Assembly: GCF_032062135.1 (NCBI RefSeq)
Contig: NC_092859.1
Span: 88,894,967 to 88,958,966, forward strand
DNA: 64,000 nt
Origin: Pyxicephalus adspersus
Lineage: Eukaryota > Chordata > Amphibia > Anura > Pyxicephalidae
Direction: 5' to 3'
Shown here: positions 25,191-37,429 of the stretch, piece after piece
Layout: each line of letters starts with the position of its first letter
How positions within the stretch are numbered: the first letter of the stretch is position 1
Made by a program: the position numbers and the translations under genes
The notes under the pieces: model-generated
Databases searched by the model: none
What the model was told of the DNA's origin: nothing
The model's input: the letters and a program-made list of their open reading frames with translations, nothing else

Positions 25191-26974
25191 TAAGTATGTT
25201 TTATTGTAAAAGGGACATAATCTGTACCTTTTGCAACAAAAATCCTGCCTGCTTGCAAATTTTGAATGCGAGACTTAATTACGCCTTAACACAGTACGGA
25301 GCACACTGAAAACTTTTAATGCCATGAAACATAAATTCACATTATTGCTATAAACTTTGAAAGCTGGGTTTTTTCATTGAGAAATGAGTGTGCACATACT
25401 TCTCATTGCACAAAGCACAGTTAGTGTCTGGATGTTTGGCAGGAAAGCCAGGTGTTATCATTGGCCCATGCCTTTCCTTACAGGAGGGAAATTGATGTTT
25501 CTAGCTTGTCATGAATGTGTTACAACAGTTTTTGTAGCACAGACTACTATACTATGTGACAACTGCTGGTTTTTAAAATGAAAGTGAAATAATAAAGTTA
25601 AAGTAGAACCCGCTTGTGTACATGTTTGCCTGTCTATACTTCATTTTTGTCATTAGTAGTTTATACATATATAAAACAACTATTTCCTCCATTTTGTCTG
25701 TTAAGTATACCATTGAAACTGTTTTAGTATACATGTTTGAAAAATGCAAAACTAATCCTGTTGATCCTTCCATAAGTCATGTAAGCTGATAACTTCCTGT
25801 AAGATAGGCCTTTACTGCATGTATATCCATTACACTGTTCCCATCTATCTCTGTGGTGTAAAAATAACTCCCCCATTTTATAAAGAAGAAAAGATTGGAA
25901 GATGTTTTTTTAGTCCTGCCCTAGAGAGATGACCTTTCTTCTCCCTAGATATAATATAGTATAATGTCCCCTTGGCATATAAACTGTATTTCCAGCAGGA
26001 TCACCAGGTGAAAATAAAGAAACCGAAAAATAATGTAGTCGCCATACCATAGCAGTTGTTCGAAGGTTTAGATATACCTAAAAGAAAATCTGTTATAAGA
26101 GAAATGTGAAGTATGAACTTCTTTTGAAGATGTTAGTTGTCCGGCTGGTATGCCAATCCACACTTTCTGGGCCATTGACTATCTGCATCCTTCTTTTGGT
26201 GGGAGATGCCAAAGTACTGAAGAAAAGGGCTTACAATAGAGAATCTGTATCTTTTAGTACTATTAAAGCAAAATCTGTGCTGTTTTTGCCATAAACTCTA
26301 TGCCAGTTTTGAAATTGCAGACTACAAAAACCTCCTCGGGTTCACAAATTTGTGGTTTACAAAATGTCCTCAATAACTCAAAATATTTCCTCTAAGAAAC
26401 AAAATATTTACAAGGAACAACAATCATCTGTTGTTAATACATTTGGTAAGCTGTTTTTTTATTTGTAGAAGTTCAGTTGAACTTTTGTCTTGCAAGAAAA
26501 AATTAAAGCTACATGCACTACCCTGGGGTGACTTCCCATATTTTACACTGTATTATACATTTTTTTTTGGGGGGGGGGGCAGTATCATATTCTAAAATAT
26601 AAAAGACACTGCTTAGCTCTCCCATTCATATCTATAGCACTTGTAGTTTTGCCTGCACATCTCAGTAAAAGCCTCCGGCACAAAAATAAATGATAACCCT
26701 GCCCAGTGTGATGTAGAACAAGACTGTAAAAAGGTTATCTTTATTGTGCAAGGTTTGTATGGTGGTAGCTGGTGGAAGTTAAAGGTTTTTTTTTTTTTAC
26801 CATAAAAGTGGATTTGTATATAAAGCATAAATATACTTTAGGGGTAGTTTACACTAGAAAATTAGGTTATTACCAGAGGAACCCCACACAGACACAGAGA
26901 GTACATACAAACTCCTGCAGAGCTTAAGCTCTGGAGGTCTTGCCAGTGCAATAGCAGTTGATAAGGTACTAAAG
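25191..26974. other. Unique non-coding DNA, no gene seen
   Basis: AT-rich. A T8G11 homopolymer junction lies at 26560-26579. No coding signal. Confidence 0.4.
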
Positions 26975-26977
26975 TAA

Positions 26978-27478
26978 AGCTGCGTACACACGTCCAATTT
27001 TTATCGTTGGAAATGAACGACCAACGTCCGATTGGCCAAAATCGTTTGTAAAAAAAGTAACCAACGACGCCGACGAACGAGGATAGTCGTTGGAAATGAA
27101 CGACCGGACCGGCGGATCGGATTGGATGACGATCGTTGACCATCTATCGTGTGTACGNNNNNNNNNNNNNNNNNNNNNNNNNNNNNNNNNNNNNNNNNNN
27201 NNNNNNNNNNNNNNNNNNNNNNNNNNNNNNNNNNNNNNNNNNNNNNNNNNNNNNNNNNNNNNNNNNNNNNNNNNNNNNNNNNNNNNNNNNNNNNNNNNNN
27301 NNNNNNNNNNNNNNNNNNNNNNNNNNNNTATACTGTGTGTATATATACGTGTATACAGTATCTTTGAACGATCGTGTCGTTATCTGTATGTACAGGATCG
27401 GTGCTATACGATCGTTCGCAGATATCGTGCCGGATCGTTCGTCGTTAAACGATAATAATTGGAAGTGTGTACGTAGCT
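26978..27478. mobile_element. PIF/Harbinger-like MITE, one or two copies around an assembly gap
   Basis: The ends are AGCTGCGTACACACGTCCAA on the left and, in reverse, AGCTACGTACACACTTCCAA on the right. Both are flanked by TAA (26975-26977 and 27479-27481). A 3-bp TWA duplication is the hallmark of PIF/Harbinger. The body is rich in CpG with repeated AACGA and TCGTT words. The interior is broken by Ns. The sequence just left of the gap, GTGTGTACG (27149-27157), is itself a TIR end, so two adjacent copies are likely. No transposase is present. Confidence 0.75.
27158..27328. other. Assembly gap (171 N)
   Basis: A run of 171 N inside the MITE sequence. Apparent open frames crossing it are artefacts. 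Its length may be an estimate. Confidence 0.99.
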
Positions 27479-27702
27479 TAAGTGTATCCAGAAGAGGCCT
27501 ACAAGTATTTAAGGTGTATAAATTTGTATGTATATATTTGTAATAAATACAAGATGTGGAGCAATAAAGTAAATAGAAGTAGGAAAGTTTGTAGGGAGTG
27601 GTCTTGGTACTTTTGGAAAATGCTAGTAGCAAAGAAAACAAAATATATGAATCCTACCTAGGGTTTAAACAATATAATAAAAAATATTAAAGAATATTAG
27701 TA

Positions 27703-28003
27703 TTGGTGTTCGAATTCGGGTTGTCCTTAAATTCGATCCGAATGTGGCTGTTCGAATTCGGATAGACCCGACCCGAAAAACATGGGATTCGACTTTGCAA
27801 GTTCGTGTGTAAAAACAAATGTGTTAAAAAAAAATGAGCGCTAGTGGAACTGTATGTGACTTCATGGTCCGTGACACTGACGGGATGATTCCCACAGCTG
27901 CACATCTTCCTGTCAGTGTAGGCACTAGAGGTTAAATGGGGACAAGTCCCCCCATTCATCACCTTTGGTGATTCTTAGCCCTATGCAACCAATGGGTTAC
28001 TTT
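27703..28003. repeat. CpG-rich dispersed repeat with nested palindromes
   Basis: TTCGAATTCGG-type words recur at about 27709, 27751 and 27787. Further in are a GGGGACAAGTCCCC palindrome (27938-27951) and ATCACCTTTGGTGAT (27958-27972). The CpG content contrasts sharply with the flanks. I recognise it as a ranoid repeat by memory. Ends and target duplication are not clear. Confidence 0.5.
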
Positions 28004-29102
28004 TTGACACTTATGGGTAGATTCAGCCATGTGCCTTAGGTTATATACTAATGGTTTTACGTATCTACTTTTGAAAAAACCACAGTATGATGGTAAAACT
28101 AATAGCATTTATACATGAGTGGAACTGCAAACATGATATTGGGTATGAATGTAGCTATTATGTTTTGTATACGTTTTGCTATTGCTAGTACTGTCACTGG
28201 TTTTCCCCAAAATTCCCCTGAGGTGCTTGATAAATTTTGAATCTTGTTGAGATCTGAGGCTTGCTACCGTGTATGAGTATTACAAAAACATACACAGATA
28301 AAGAAATCATGTAGATTGAAAGACCCTCTATAGCTGATTTTAAATAAATAATGATCCTTACCCTAGAGCTTTAGACCTTTCCAAAAAAAATTATTAAACT
28401 ATAGGTATAATAAATCTGCTGCACAAGTTACATTATGTATAAAAAAAAAAAAAAAAAAAAACACAATACGTCTTCTTTGTACAAGCCAATATCTGCCCTC
28501 GGGGGTTTATCTAAAATTTCTGCTAAGAATAATACTTTATTATATGGTTCAGGTAATTATAACTGCTCTGTTAGATAATTCAAGTTTGATTTAGGATTTA
28601 CTGGCTGTTTAATTTAGAAAAGCGATTCCAAGGCTGATACCAAATTTTATGTGGCTATCTACCCATTTCCTGTTTTACTCTTGAGATGTAATTGACCTCT
28701 GTACCATTTGTGAACAGCCATATTTCTCTGTCATATTTCTGTCAATGGTTTTTATGACCATTGGGCACTCTGGTGCACATCTGACTTTGGATATTGTCAT
28801 TCATGATAAATGAGACATGGCCTACACTTGTCCTGTAACACCATTGTACTGTTTATAGGAGTAAGATTAATATCATGTGTTAAGAGTATAAGCAAATATC
28901 CTCTTCAGATGAGCAGTATTTCTAAATAAAAAAATAAATTGCTTGTAGAAAAAGATGGAAAAAATAATTGTGGGATATTGTTAAAATTGTTAATTGTGTT
29001 AGGAATTTAACTGTGACTATTGTTTGAATGGGGCAAAATGAAATGTTCTTACGTTATTTTGACATCTCATCAAATGTTTTTTCGCTATTTTCTCCTAGGA
29101 TC
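28004..29102. other. Unique non-coding DNA, no gene seen
   Basis: AT-rich with an A-run of about 20 at 28441-28461. No coding signal. Confidence 0.4.
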
Positions 29103-29310
29103 GCATATTATTATTAATATACAGTATTTATATAGCACCAAAATATTACACTGCGCTTTACAAAGTTCATAGTCATGTCTCTAGCTGTCCCTCAATGGAG
29201 CTCACAATCTAATGTCCCTACCATAGTCTTAGTACCATAGTCTTAGTAGTCCAAGGTCAATTTTTTTGGGGGAAGCCAATTAACCTAACCGTATGTTTTT
29301 GGAATGTTCT
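29103..29310 (-). repeat. SINE 3' portion (V-SINE-like), reversed
   Basis: It begins with the TTATTATTAATA tail and continues with ACAGTATTTATATAGCACC, TATTACACTGCGC, AGCTGTCCCTCAATGG, CTCACAATCTAATGTCCC and GGGGGAAGCCAATTAACC. This is the reverse complement of the 3' half of the SINE at 50051. A 14-bp internal duplication (ACCATAGTCTTAGT) lies near 29220-29248. The tRNA head is missing. Confidence 0.75.
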
Positions 29311-29355
29311 TAAAGTATGTTGCATCCAGCTCTGTTTTATGTGGCATGAAATCTA

Positions 29356-29460
29356 TACAATAACATTATTAATATTAATATTAAACAGGATTTATATAGC
29401 GCCAAAATATTACGCAGCACTTTACATGAAATAGAGGTTGCTAATGACAAACCGATGCAG
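29356..29460 (-). repeat. Second SINE-tail-like fragment
   Basis: After ATTAATATTAA-type repeats it reads CAGGATTTATATAGCGCC, ATTACGCAGCACTTTACA and then TAGAGGTTGCTAATGACA. The last part differs from the SINE at 29103 but resembles the repeat at 38345. So a different body shares the same tail, or two families share a 3' end. Confidence 0.55.
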
Positions 29461-30064
29461 ACAACATCAGTTGTTAACACGTTTTAATTACATAAATTTG
29501 ACAACTTTGGAAGAAACTGGATTTGCCAAATTTATTTTGCCTTGTCAATGACAACTTAAATATAATAAATTAACATTTTAATTTTGTTAAAAACATAAAA
29601 AAACAAAACAAAAGGGGATGGCATGCAACTTTTATGCAAATGTAATTGCACAGTTCTATAATGCATCCTACATAATGCTGCTATGCTGACAATGCTGCTC
29701 TCCAAGCACACGCTGACCTACAATACCACTAAAGACCTTGTTTATTGCTAATATTCTACACCACCAAGAATTCTATTACCATTAATTCCTGTAAATGAAA
29801 AACAAATCACATTAATTAAAATTAATTCCAGCTCCTTCCAAAAATTGAGAATCAACTGTGTGAACCCTTTTGTTATCCTTTTCATCACCCACCATAGATG
29901 ACATTTCTGTTCCACGGCAGCTCTAATACCCCTGAGGAAACTTAAGGGTGAAAGGCGCTGGGTTAATGAGTCGTTCTAAAAAATACACCATCTCTTTCCA
30001 CATCATTTATGTGCAGAAAGAGAAGCCTGTATGCCTAATAATTGATTTGGTCAGAGAATTATCT
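29461..30064. promoter_or_regulatory. Unique DNA, weak enhancer-like features
   Basis: No gene. An octamer ATGCAAAT (29634-29641) and a TAATTA-rich cluster (29780-29830) give it a regulatory look. The CCTGAGGAAACTTAAGGG and GAAAGGCGCTGGGT words (29934-29968) resemble the recurrent repeat motif at 9757 in the other orientation, so part may be an old TE. Weak support. Confidence 0.2.
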
Positions 30065-30072
30065 GTCTAGAC

Positions 30073-30424
30073 CAGGTGTGGGCAAACTTTTTGACTCAGG
30101 GGCCACAATGGGCTCTAAAATTTGGCAGAGGGGCGAGGCATGGATCAGATGGATGGAACGCCGAGACGGGTGTCACTGAATGTGACATCATGGTGGCATA
30201 ACCCCGCCCACTCTCCCATCGCACATCTGAGCCGCCTCCTCCGAGCCCAGGATTTGTATAGAGGACATGGTCCGCGGATCTGTCCGGGTCCTGATCCCGG
30301 GGGGGGGGGGGGCACTGGCCAGAGCCGCAGACCATGAATCTACTTCAGCGGAGCTCCTGAAGTAGAGAGAGAATTCAACGGACCGGATAAAAAAAGCCTA
30401 ACGGAACGTGGTTTGCCCATGCCT
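30073..30424. mobile_element. hAT MITE with 8-bp target duplication
   Basis: The left TIR is CAGGTGTGGGCAAAC and the right, in reverse, AGGCATGGGCAAAC with one terminal base lost. The flanks GTCTAGAC (30065-30072) and TTCTAGAC (30425-30432) agree at 7 of 8 positions, the duplication size of hAT transposition. The interior is CpG-rich and carries a run of 14 G (30299-30312). It has no transposase, so it was mobilised in trans. Short open frames inside are not genes. Confidence 0.8.
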
Positions 30425-30432
30425 TTCTAGAC

Positions 30433-33400
30433 TCTAGCCTCTAAATTCCATCAATGGGGGTAAGGATCTCAGTAAAACATTTTATTTATATACTGTATTA
30501 TTTTTGTATATATGTCTTTGTGGTATCCCCAGTTTTGCTACCAATACACATAATTTTTTGGCCTCAACAAAACCCCGTTCCTTGTCTCCTTTCTTATAAT
30601 TTAATATAAATATCTAGAGGGTTAGGCCACCAACCACTAATCCAGGCAAGGGAATACATTTGCTTGTACTTTCTTTTATTTTACTTGTGGGAAAAAGAGT
30701 CATATGAAAGTCAGATCCACCTTGTTTTTTTCTCTTCAGAATTTTGGAAGATATTAATATGCAAAGTAAATATCTGTTTGAGTACCCATTAAAAAATAAT
30801 GTTTTATTCGAAAATAGTTAAGTTACAGTTAACAGATAATCATTGAAAACCCTTTGACATATTGAAAACATTTGTTGTGAAATATTTATACAGTTTCAAC
30901 ATGAAAAAAAATTGTAACTTAGGGTTTGCATTACTATTTGAAAAAGTGCCACATTCTTCTCCCACGCTGAAGAGAATTTTCATTTGATGAATAAGGAGTG
31001 GGAAATAAAATAATAATTTCTAAATAAACAAACATGGAAGACCATGCCTGCTAGATAAACTGATCCTAAACAGCAAAATGTTGTTTTCTCATATGCACAG
31101 CTCTGGCTTTGAACAGAATTTAAGCTATTTAAAAAAATAATGGCTGATACCAGCACTACTACACTAATAGGGTTTTTCTTCCACACATTTGACATTATTT
31201 TGGGAAAAAGGTATGATCCCTATATGAGTAGCAAGAGGTATTTTTTTTTTTTTGTATGCCAGATTGTAATTCCGCTTTAAAAGTAAGATTATTTGCTAGG
31301 GTTAGTTAAAGTACAAATGAATAAGAATAATGTCAGGGGTATGTTTCAAAGTAGGCCTGGCACAAAATTTGGCAAATTTAGTGCATTCTAAAAAGATTTA
31401 GGTTCCTTATGTTTTCCAATGACAAGGCTGTGACCTCACCAAGGTTTAGGTTAAGTATTTATTTTTTTGTTAAGTCTTTAGATTCAGGTTGAAGAATCTA
31501 CCATTCAGGACTTATTTGCCATAGAATGAAATGTCTATTTTTTTTTAGTTATAAATGAATGTTTTTTGTAAAGAATATTCAAAAAAATTTCGTTCTAAGG
31601 TCAAAAATGAAATCTGGATTCCTAATTTTATATTGTACTGAATTTTGCACTAGTAATTGATGTCTTTGGAAAGTAAGGTGTTTTGGGCTCTTAGGGCCAC
31701 TATAGACCATATACTGGACCTCTATCAACTGAAACCTGCTTTTTTAGTTCCAAAAACGCATACCAAAAAATGATATACCAACTATTAAAAATGGCTGAAA
31801 AGATTTTATTCATGCCATACAGCCTTAATATTTGCATTGCAGTTTTGTGATAAAACTACAATTGATTTGTGTTAAAGATTTTCATGCTGATTTTTCTTTG
31901 CAGATAAGCTTTTGCTGCCAGTAAGGGTGAAATGTGTGAACAATGAACAGCAGATTTGCATGTACCAGCCTTGGGCCACATGTTGTCTACTTGTATTAAC
32001 ATATAGGAAGCATACTCCTGGCTTAACTGTAATAGCACAACAAACCTTTTTTTTTTTTTTTTAGAATTTTTGTCTTCATAAGATGAATATTTTACTTAAT
32101 ATTTTTGTTGTTAGAAGTGCAGGAGAAAAATGCATTACTTCATGAGATGTATGTTCAGATACTGTAAAATTATGTGGAAATGGTTGCTGGGTAACATGGC
32201 AGGACCTGTGATGGAAGACCTTGAATCACCCTGTACTTTACTGCTGTGGGTATAGGTGCATGATGAATTTGTTTTATACCTTCTATAAATCTTTAGCATT
32301 GTTCCCCATACAACATGAGCGAGAAATGCAATGTTCCATACCCCATGGCAGACCTACAGGTGCATGATCATTTGTCCGTTGCTGTTAAAGCACAAAGGAA
32401 GCAAAGCTGTGACATGATGTACTAAAGCAGTAATTAAAAATTTTTTTAAATTTTTTTTAAATTCTCTTCACACATAATTAGGTATTCTCTGCATAGTGTT
32501 TTTTCAAATTTCCTTTGAAAGTGCTACTAAAAAAAATTAAACAGTGCTTCCCTATGTAATGTTGTTTATTGTGCACACACAAAGTGGTGCTTATTTGGTG
32601 TGGATGTATCACAATGAATGTTATCAAAAAGGGGCACTTAGGTTTATTTCTGCTTAACGTTGCACATGTGGACATTGGCTTTCTATATGTAGCACTCAAT
32701 GTATTGCAGCACAATGTGTAGGAGACAGGGTAAGGGCAGCAGAGTGTCAGATATATGAATTCAGCAGTAAGCAGCGGTCCAGGGGTAAGTCACAAGCACT
32801 GACAGCTAACCTCCATCTTTCTTGCTGAAATCTTTATCTATGACTGCTAAAAGCAGTCACTCGAGGTGAATCTCCGTATTGTGACAGTCAAGTGAATATC
32901 ACTGTGACAGTCCCAAAAGAAAGCACATTAAGGCTCCTGTCCTGGAGTACCTTTTCTATGGGTCCTTGCTGTAGTTAGGTCTCCTACCACTGGGAACCAG
33001 GCTCATCCAGAGTTCCATGGACCTGACCCCAGGCTAGCCAGGTCCTGGGGGCTCCTGTCCTTCCTGTCTTCCCTGACTTTTTCTAGTCATCCATGGTGAG
33101 GGACCCCTCTAGTTTCAGATCCCCACACATTTACCTGTTTTCAGTTTTAAAAAGGCAGAAAATGCGACAGAAGGTAGCCAACCATCACTCCCCTTGGAGA
33201 ACAAAATCTAGAACAATCCAGCATATACTCAAAAAACCCCATATACCTTAAAGGGAGCTTTTTACACTAATTGAGCCCTAAGGATACATGTTTGAATCAA
33301 GAGACCGATGAACATAGTGCCTCATACCCACATATTTTACCATCTAGCGTTGACAGTATTCTGCAGAATCTCCTGGTCATAGATGTCCTTGATAAGCATT

Positions 33401-35340
33401 ATTTCAAAGCTCCCATTATCAGATCACTTATTTCTATCACAAAGCCTCCATACTAGCTAAAACTTTTTTGTTACTGGATGTAAAACAAAACTATTGTGAT
33501 ATTGGGGGGAGTTAGGAAATGCAGCAACGCACAGATAAGTTTTGAAAAACACAAGTCCCTTATTTGTAATTCCTTCATCCAAACAAAACAATCCTTAAAG
33601 ATTGATTACATCAGCTTGCATCAGTCTAGATTTTTCAGAGTTCCACATTTCTTTGCATCCCAGTATAGAAACAACTTAACCGTCCATCAATCAAAAGAAA
33701 CTTTCAAGGCAAAGAAATATTGCTCCCCAGAAGAGCTCACATGCATGCTTGACTGCTGCCATTCCACATCAGCCATAGATCTCTCTGAGAGTCATACTCA
33801 TTCCTGTGTTTATCATGAAATTCAGAAAAGAAGTATGTTCCTGAGAGCCACTTTTGATAAGACTGTGCACACGAGTTATTTCATTACAGGACAACAAAAC
33901 TGTGCTTTCTGGACCTTGAAGTAGATAGAGTAAAAAGCAAGAATAGGGGGTTTTCTTTTGAACACTGGTTCAGAAGTTGAATTTACCTGTGCTAGTTAAA
34001 GTGTATGCCAAGAATAAAAAAAAAAAACAGTTTTAGAGCATCTCTGGAATACTTGCCCATTTCCAATATTCTATCCCTTTAAACATACTCCAAGTACAGG
34101 GAAATAGCCGTGGATGTGCCAGAAATATAGTGTGCTTCTACCTCCCTCTTTGACATGACAGCTCAACTCTAAATTCTTTAGCATTTGTTGTCAGCTCTGA
34201 CTACTTTTATAAAACTTGAAGTTTCTGTGTGCCTACCACAAGTGACAGGGAGAGCAAGGCTGCTATTCTTCCATAGTCCAGAAAAAAACACAATTTTGTT
34301 GAGCTTGTAAAAATGCTAAACAAATGGAACTGTGAATCTGACAGTTGGTAGCTAGCTGTACATTATAGGACGGGAGCTGCAAGAGCGCTTATATGAGCCA
34401 ATACAAAGGGTCACTGGCAGTGCTGGTCATTATTCTAGAGGTTTTTTTTTTTTTTTTTAAGAATGTATTTTTCTGTCTCTTTGATGCAATTGAATTTGTT
34501 CAGTGCTTTTCAGCTATTTCAATTACAGGGAGAGTAAATTATACTCCTATTGATGGCGTCTGTAGCCCAGACATAATGGGTTTATAATGCTTACTATAAG
34601 CCATACATTTCCTCTATTGCTAATACAGTCTGCCTACAAAAATAAAACAAAACAAATGAATAGTAACCGTAAGCAGCATCCATGTTTTATTCTTGTGTAT
34701 TTGTGAGCCATTTCTTGTTTGTTATTGCACTGACTCATAATTTTTATGCCCAATATGTGGGCATACTTTAAGATGTGCCCAATATATTAGTATTATATTT
34801 TTCTAACGTGAGGGAAAAAAAGATTTACACCTAATTTTATTCTTGCTGCAACATATATATTAGTAAACGTTCACAAATAATAACATTTCATCTGGTCATA
34901 AGACTTTATTCTGTGCTATAACGGTCACTTTTAAATAATATTATTTGGTATAACTTGTTTTCAGCATGTATTTTGATGCAACATGGTTAATCAGCTTCTG
35001 TACATACATACTAAGATCTTAACTACAAATCACTGGGCAATGTTGAAATATTTTAATGCATCTACCATTTTCCATTGAAACGTATACACCTGCAAACTTG
35101 CACCCATTTTGATAGGCCATTTTGTATGTATATTGCACGCTTGTTTTACCTCCCATTTGTGCTCTGTGGCAGACTGCATCCCTTCTATTTTTAACCCTTA
35201 CAGATTGATGGTAGTAGAAAGCCTTCCCTAAAAACATTCATGGTCGGTGTAAAGGTCAAATCCTCCAATAGAATAAAAAAAAAATGGTAATAATGAATAG
35301 TGTCTATTTTACACTGCTGGTCTGTTGAATTTTCCACTGG
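30433..35340. other. Unique non-coding DNA, no gene seen
   Basis: Nearly 5 kb without TE ends. Positions 32720-33250 are richer in C and may be an old insertion. The open frame at 33496-33924 (142 codons, plus) is the longest in the window without Ns, but it has no recognised domain, no compositional shift and no plausible splice or promoter context. I treat it as chance. Homopolymer runs occur at 32047 and 34441. Confidence 0.4.
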
Positions 35341-35650
35341 TGCTCGCTAAAAAAGCATTCTCTACAATGGCGGTTATCAGACAATATCTCTATTACAATG
35401 GTGGTTGGCGAAGTGTCTCCTTACACTGGCGGTCAGTGTAATTGCCCCTCTTTCATCACTAAAGGAGCACTCCATTACAATGGTGGTCATGCAATACAAT
35501 GGAGAAGATTCACCTTTATACTGGTGTCTGGTAAAGAAGATTTCCCTACATTAGTGGTCAGTGGCAAAGGCCACCTACATTGGAGGTCACTAAGAAAGAT
35601 ATTCCTTTACATTAGAAGTTAGTGAAGTATCCTTACTGGGTGTTCAGTTA
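35341..35650. repeat. Degenerate minisatellite, ~28-40 bp units
   Basis: About eight imperfect head-to-tail units share the core TTACAnTGGTGGTCAGTG. Examples start near 35391, 35423, 35477, 35517, 35549, 35578, 35606 and 35627. Unit length varies through small insertions. Related pieces occur at 54950-54995 and, reversed, at 58860-59010, so the unit is dispersed as well as tandem. Confidence 0.7.
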
Positions 35651-36664
35651 AGTGTTTTTTGAGACACAATCTATTGGATGTGATGGATATACATATATAC
35701 ATATTTATTTTTTGCTTGGTAGCTGAAGCTTTAGTTCTCTACATTCTCTAAGAAAACTTTTCAGCAAAATGTGGTAGCATAAAAGGACATACCCTAAAAA
35801 TAGTTCACTCATTGTATATTTTGACATATACTTGTGTGTGTTAGACTATAATGTAAAAAAAATTGTACTAGCTTTATGATTTTGTAATAGTTACTCATCC
35901 TTGTTAGTGCTACAGTGCCAGGTAAACCCCTAGTTGGCCCTAACTAAGCCACAGCTAGATTTAGTTATATGTATATTTTGTATAGGGGCTCCACTTAATA
36001 TATACTCAGGAAGGAGACTACCTACACTTTCATATTTAAATAAGTTCAACTTTACTTTTAATCTTGTATGTAGTTATGTAATGAAAATAAGTAAAGGAGA
36101 ATACAGGTAATTATGGTAATAAACTTTTCAACACAGCTTATGTTTAGTTATATACATATATTTATTAGATTGTTTTTTTTAGTCTGCGATAGGGGTCATG
36201 TATCATTCAAGAATCAATTTTTTGACGAGTTTACATTGCCTGAACCTTTTATACTGCAAAAAATATCCTTTTTTTCTGCAGCAAAACTGTCTCCACTTAC
36301 ACATTCAACCCTAAATAATAATGTGTAGCAAATCAGCTACCCGAGACTGCACATGGTAGTTAATACAAATTCAGCCCCCCAGCTTTAAAGAATTTCAAGA
36401 TATGGGGTCACAAATGTAAAAAGTTGTGAAAATTGAACTTTGGGGTTGCTGTTTCAGAGGAAAGTGTAACTAGGAGTCCTAAACTGAAAGTGCAAATTGG
36501 GGACCCCGGAGCCACTAACATAGCAAGGAGCATTGGGTTGGGGCCCTTAAATATATACCTACCTGTCACAAATCAATACCTATGAAACTACTGTCTGCTT
36601 CTCTTCTTTGAGCACCAATTTCTCTGAGGTAGGGGGTACAAAACTGAAAATATAGGTGCAAGTG
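35651..36664. other. Unique non-coding DNA, no gene seen
   Basis: No coding signal. Positions 36440-36664 contain phrases similar to the inverted repeat that follows (for example AACTGAAAGTGCAAATTGGGG near 36482), so the repeat family may begin here. Confidence 0.4.
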
Positions 36665-37060
36665 GCGGGCAATGTTACACATTCCTGTCCACCTATTTAA
36701 CATTCTGAACTTCAATTGGGGAACTGGGAGGTGTAAGAAACCAAAACTATAGGTACAAGTGGGAAACATTTGTGGTTACCATCCCTTAAAACTTCATCAC
36801 TATGGCATCATTAGAAAATGAACTCGGACCACTAAATTTTATTGAGGTTGAGGTACTGGAAGGTTACAGTCATGTGTAACAAGGAAGTGCATTTTGATGG
36901 ACAGTTTTTTTTTAATGTTTTAATGATGCCATGGTGATGAAAGGTGATCGCCACACGTGTCTCCCACTTCCACCTATATTTTTGTTTCCCTGCACCTCTT
37001 AATTCTGGAGAAATTGGGGTTTGAGGTAAGATGCAGACAGATATGTGTAACAGAGCAGGC
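36665..37060. repeat. Long imperfect inverted repeat
   Basis: The left arm, about 36665-36811, and the right arm, about 36909-37060, are reverse complements with many substitutions. Matching landmarks are TTACACAT, CCAATTT/AATTGGGG, the phrase TATAGGTACAAGTGGGAAAC with its reverse counterpart near 36970, and ATGGCATCATTA pairing with TAATGATGCCAT. The spacer is about 97 bp. It looks like two copies of one dispersed repeat in opposite orientation or a large palindromic element. If transcribed it would give a long hairpin. Confidence 0.65.
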
Positions 37061-37425
37061 AGCACATTTTGCTAGGAGGAGATTTATGTTCTCATAATGC
37101 CATAGTAATTACATTTTTAAAAAAGTTTAGTTTCCTATGCCTCCACGTGTATCTTAACAATTTCAAGTTAATACAACCAAAAGTTTAGGAGATCTGAAGG
37201 TTTGAACACAGCGAGTTGTTAGGCTGCAGAATATGACAAGCAGCTTTTACACTCACATAGCGATCACACTGCGCTGCCGATGAATCATTACAAACCGTGG
37301 ATAAATGTCACAGACAGTGTTTTTATATAGAATATGGGCAGTGATGAGAGGGGGTCACTGTCTTGTACCCATCTGATATCACATGCATGATGCTATTAAA
37401 GCATCTCCACATTTTTAACATTATA
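37061..37425. other. Unique non-coding DNA, no gene seen
   Basis: No recognisable feature. Confidence 0.4.
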
Positions 37426-37429
37426 TTAA

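Noticed and set aside
27090..27641. Open frames of 120-165 codons across 27158-27328
   Set aside because: They exist only because Ns are read as codons; the flanks are MITE sequence.
33496..33924. Longest N-free open frame (142 codons)
   Set aside because: No recognisable domain, signal peptide or splice context, and amino-acid composition fits translated AT-rich DNA. One such frame in 64 kb on six frames is expected by chance.
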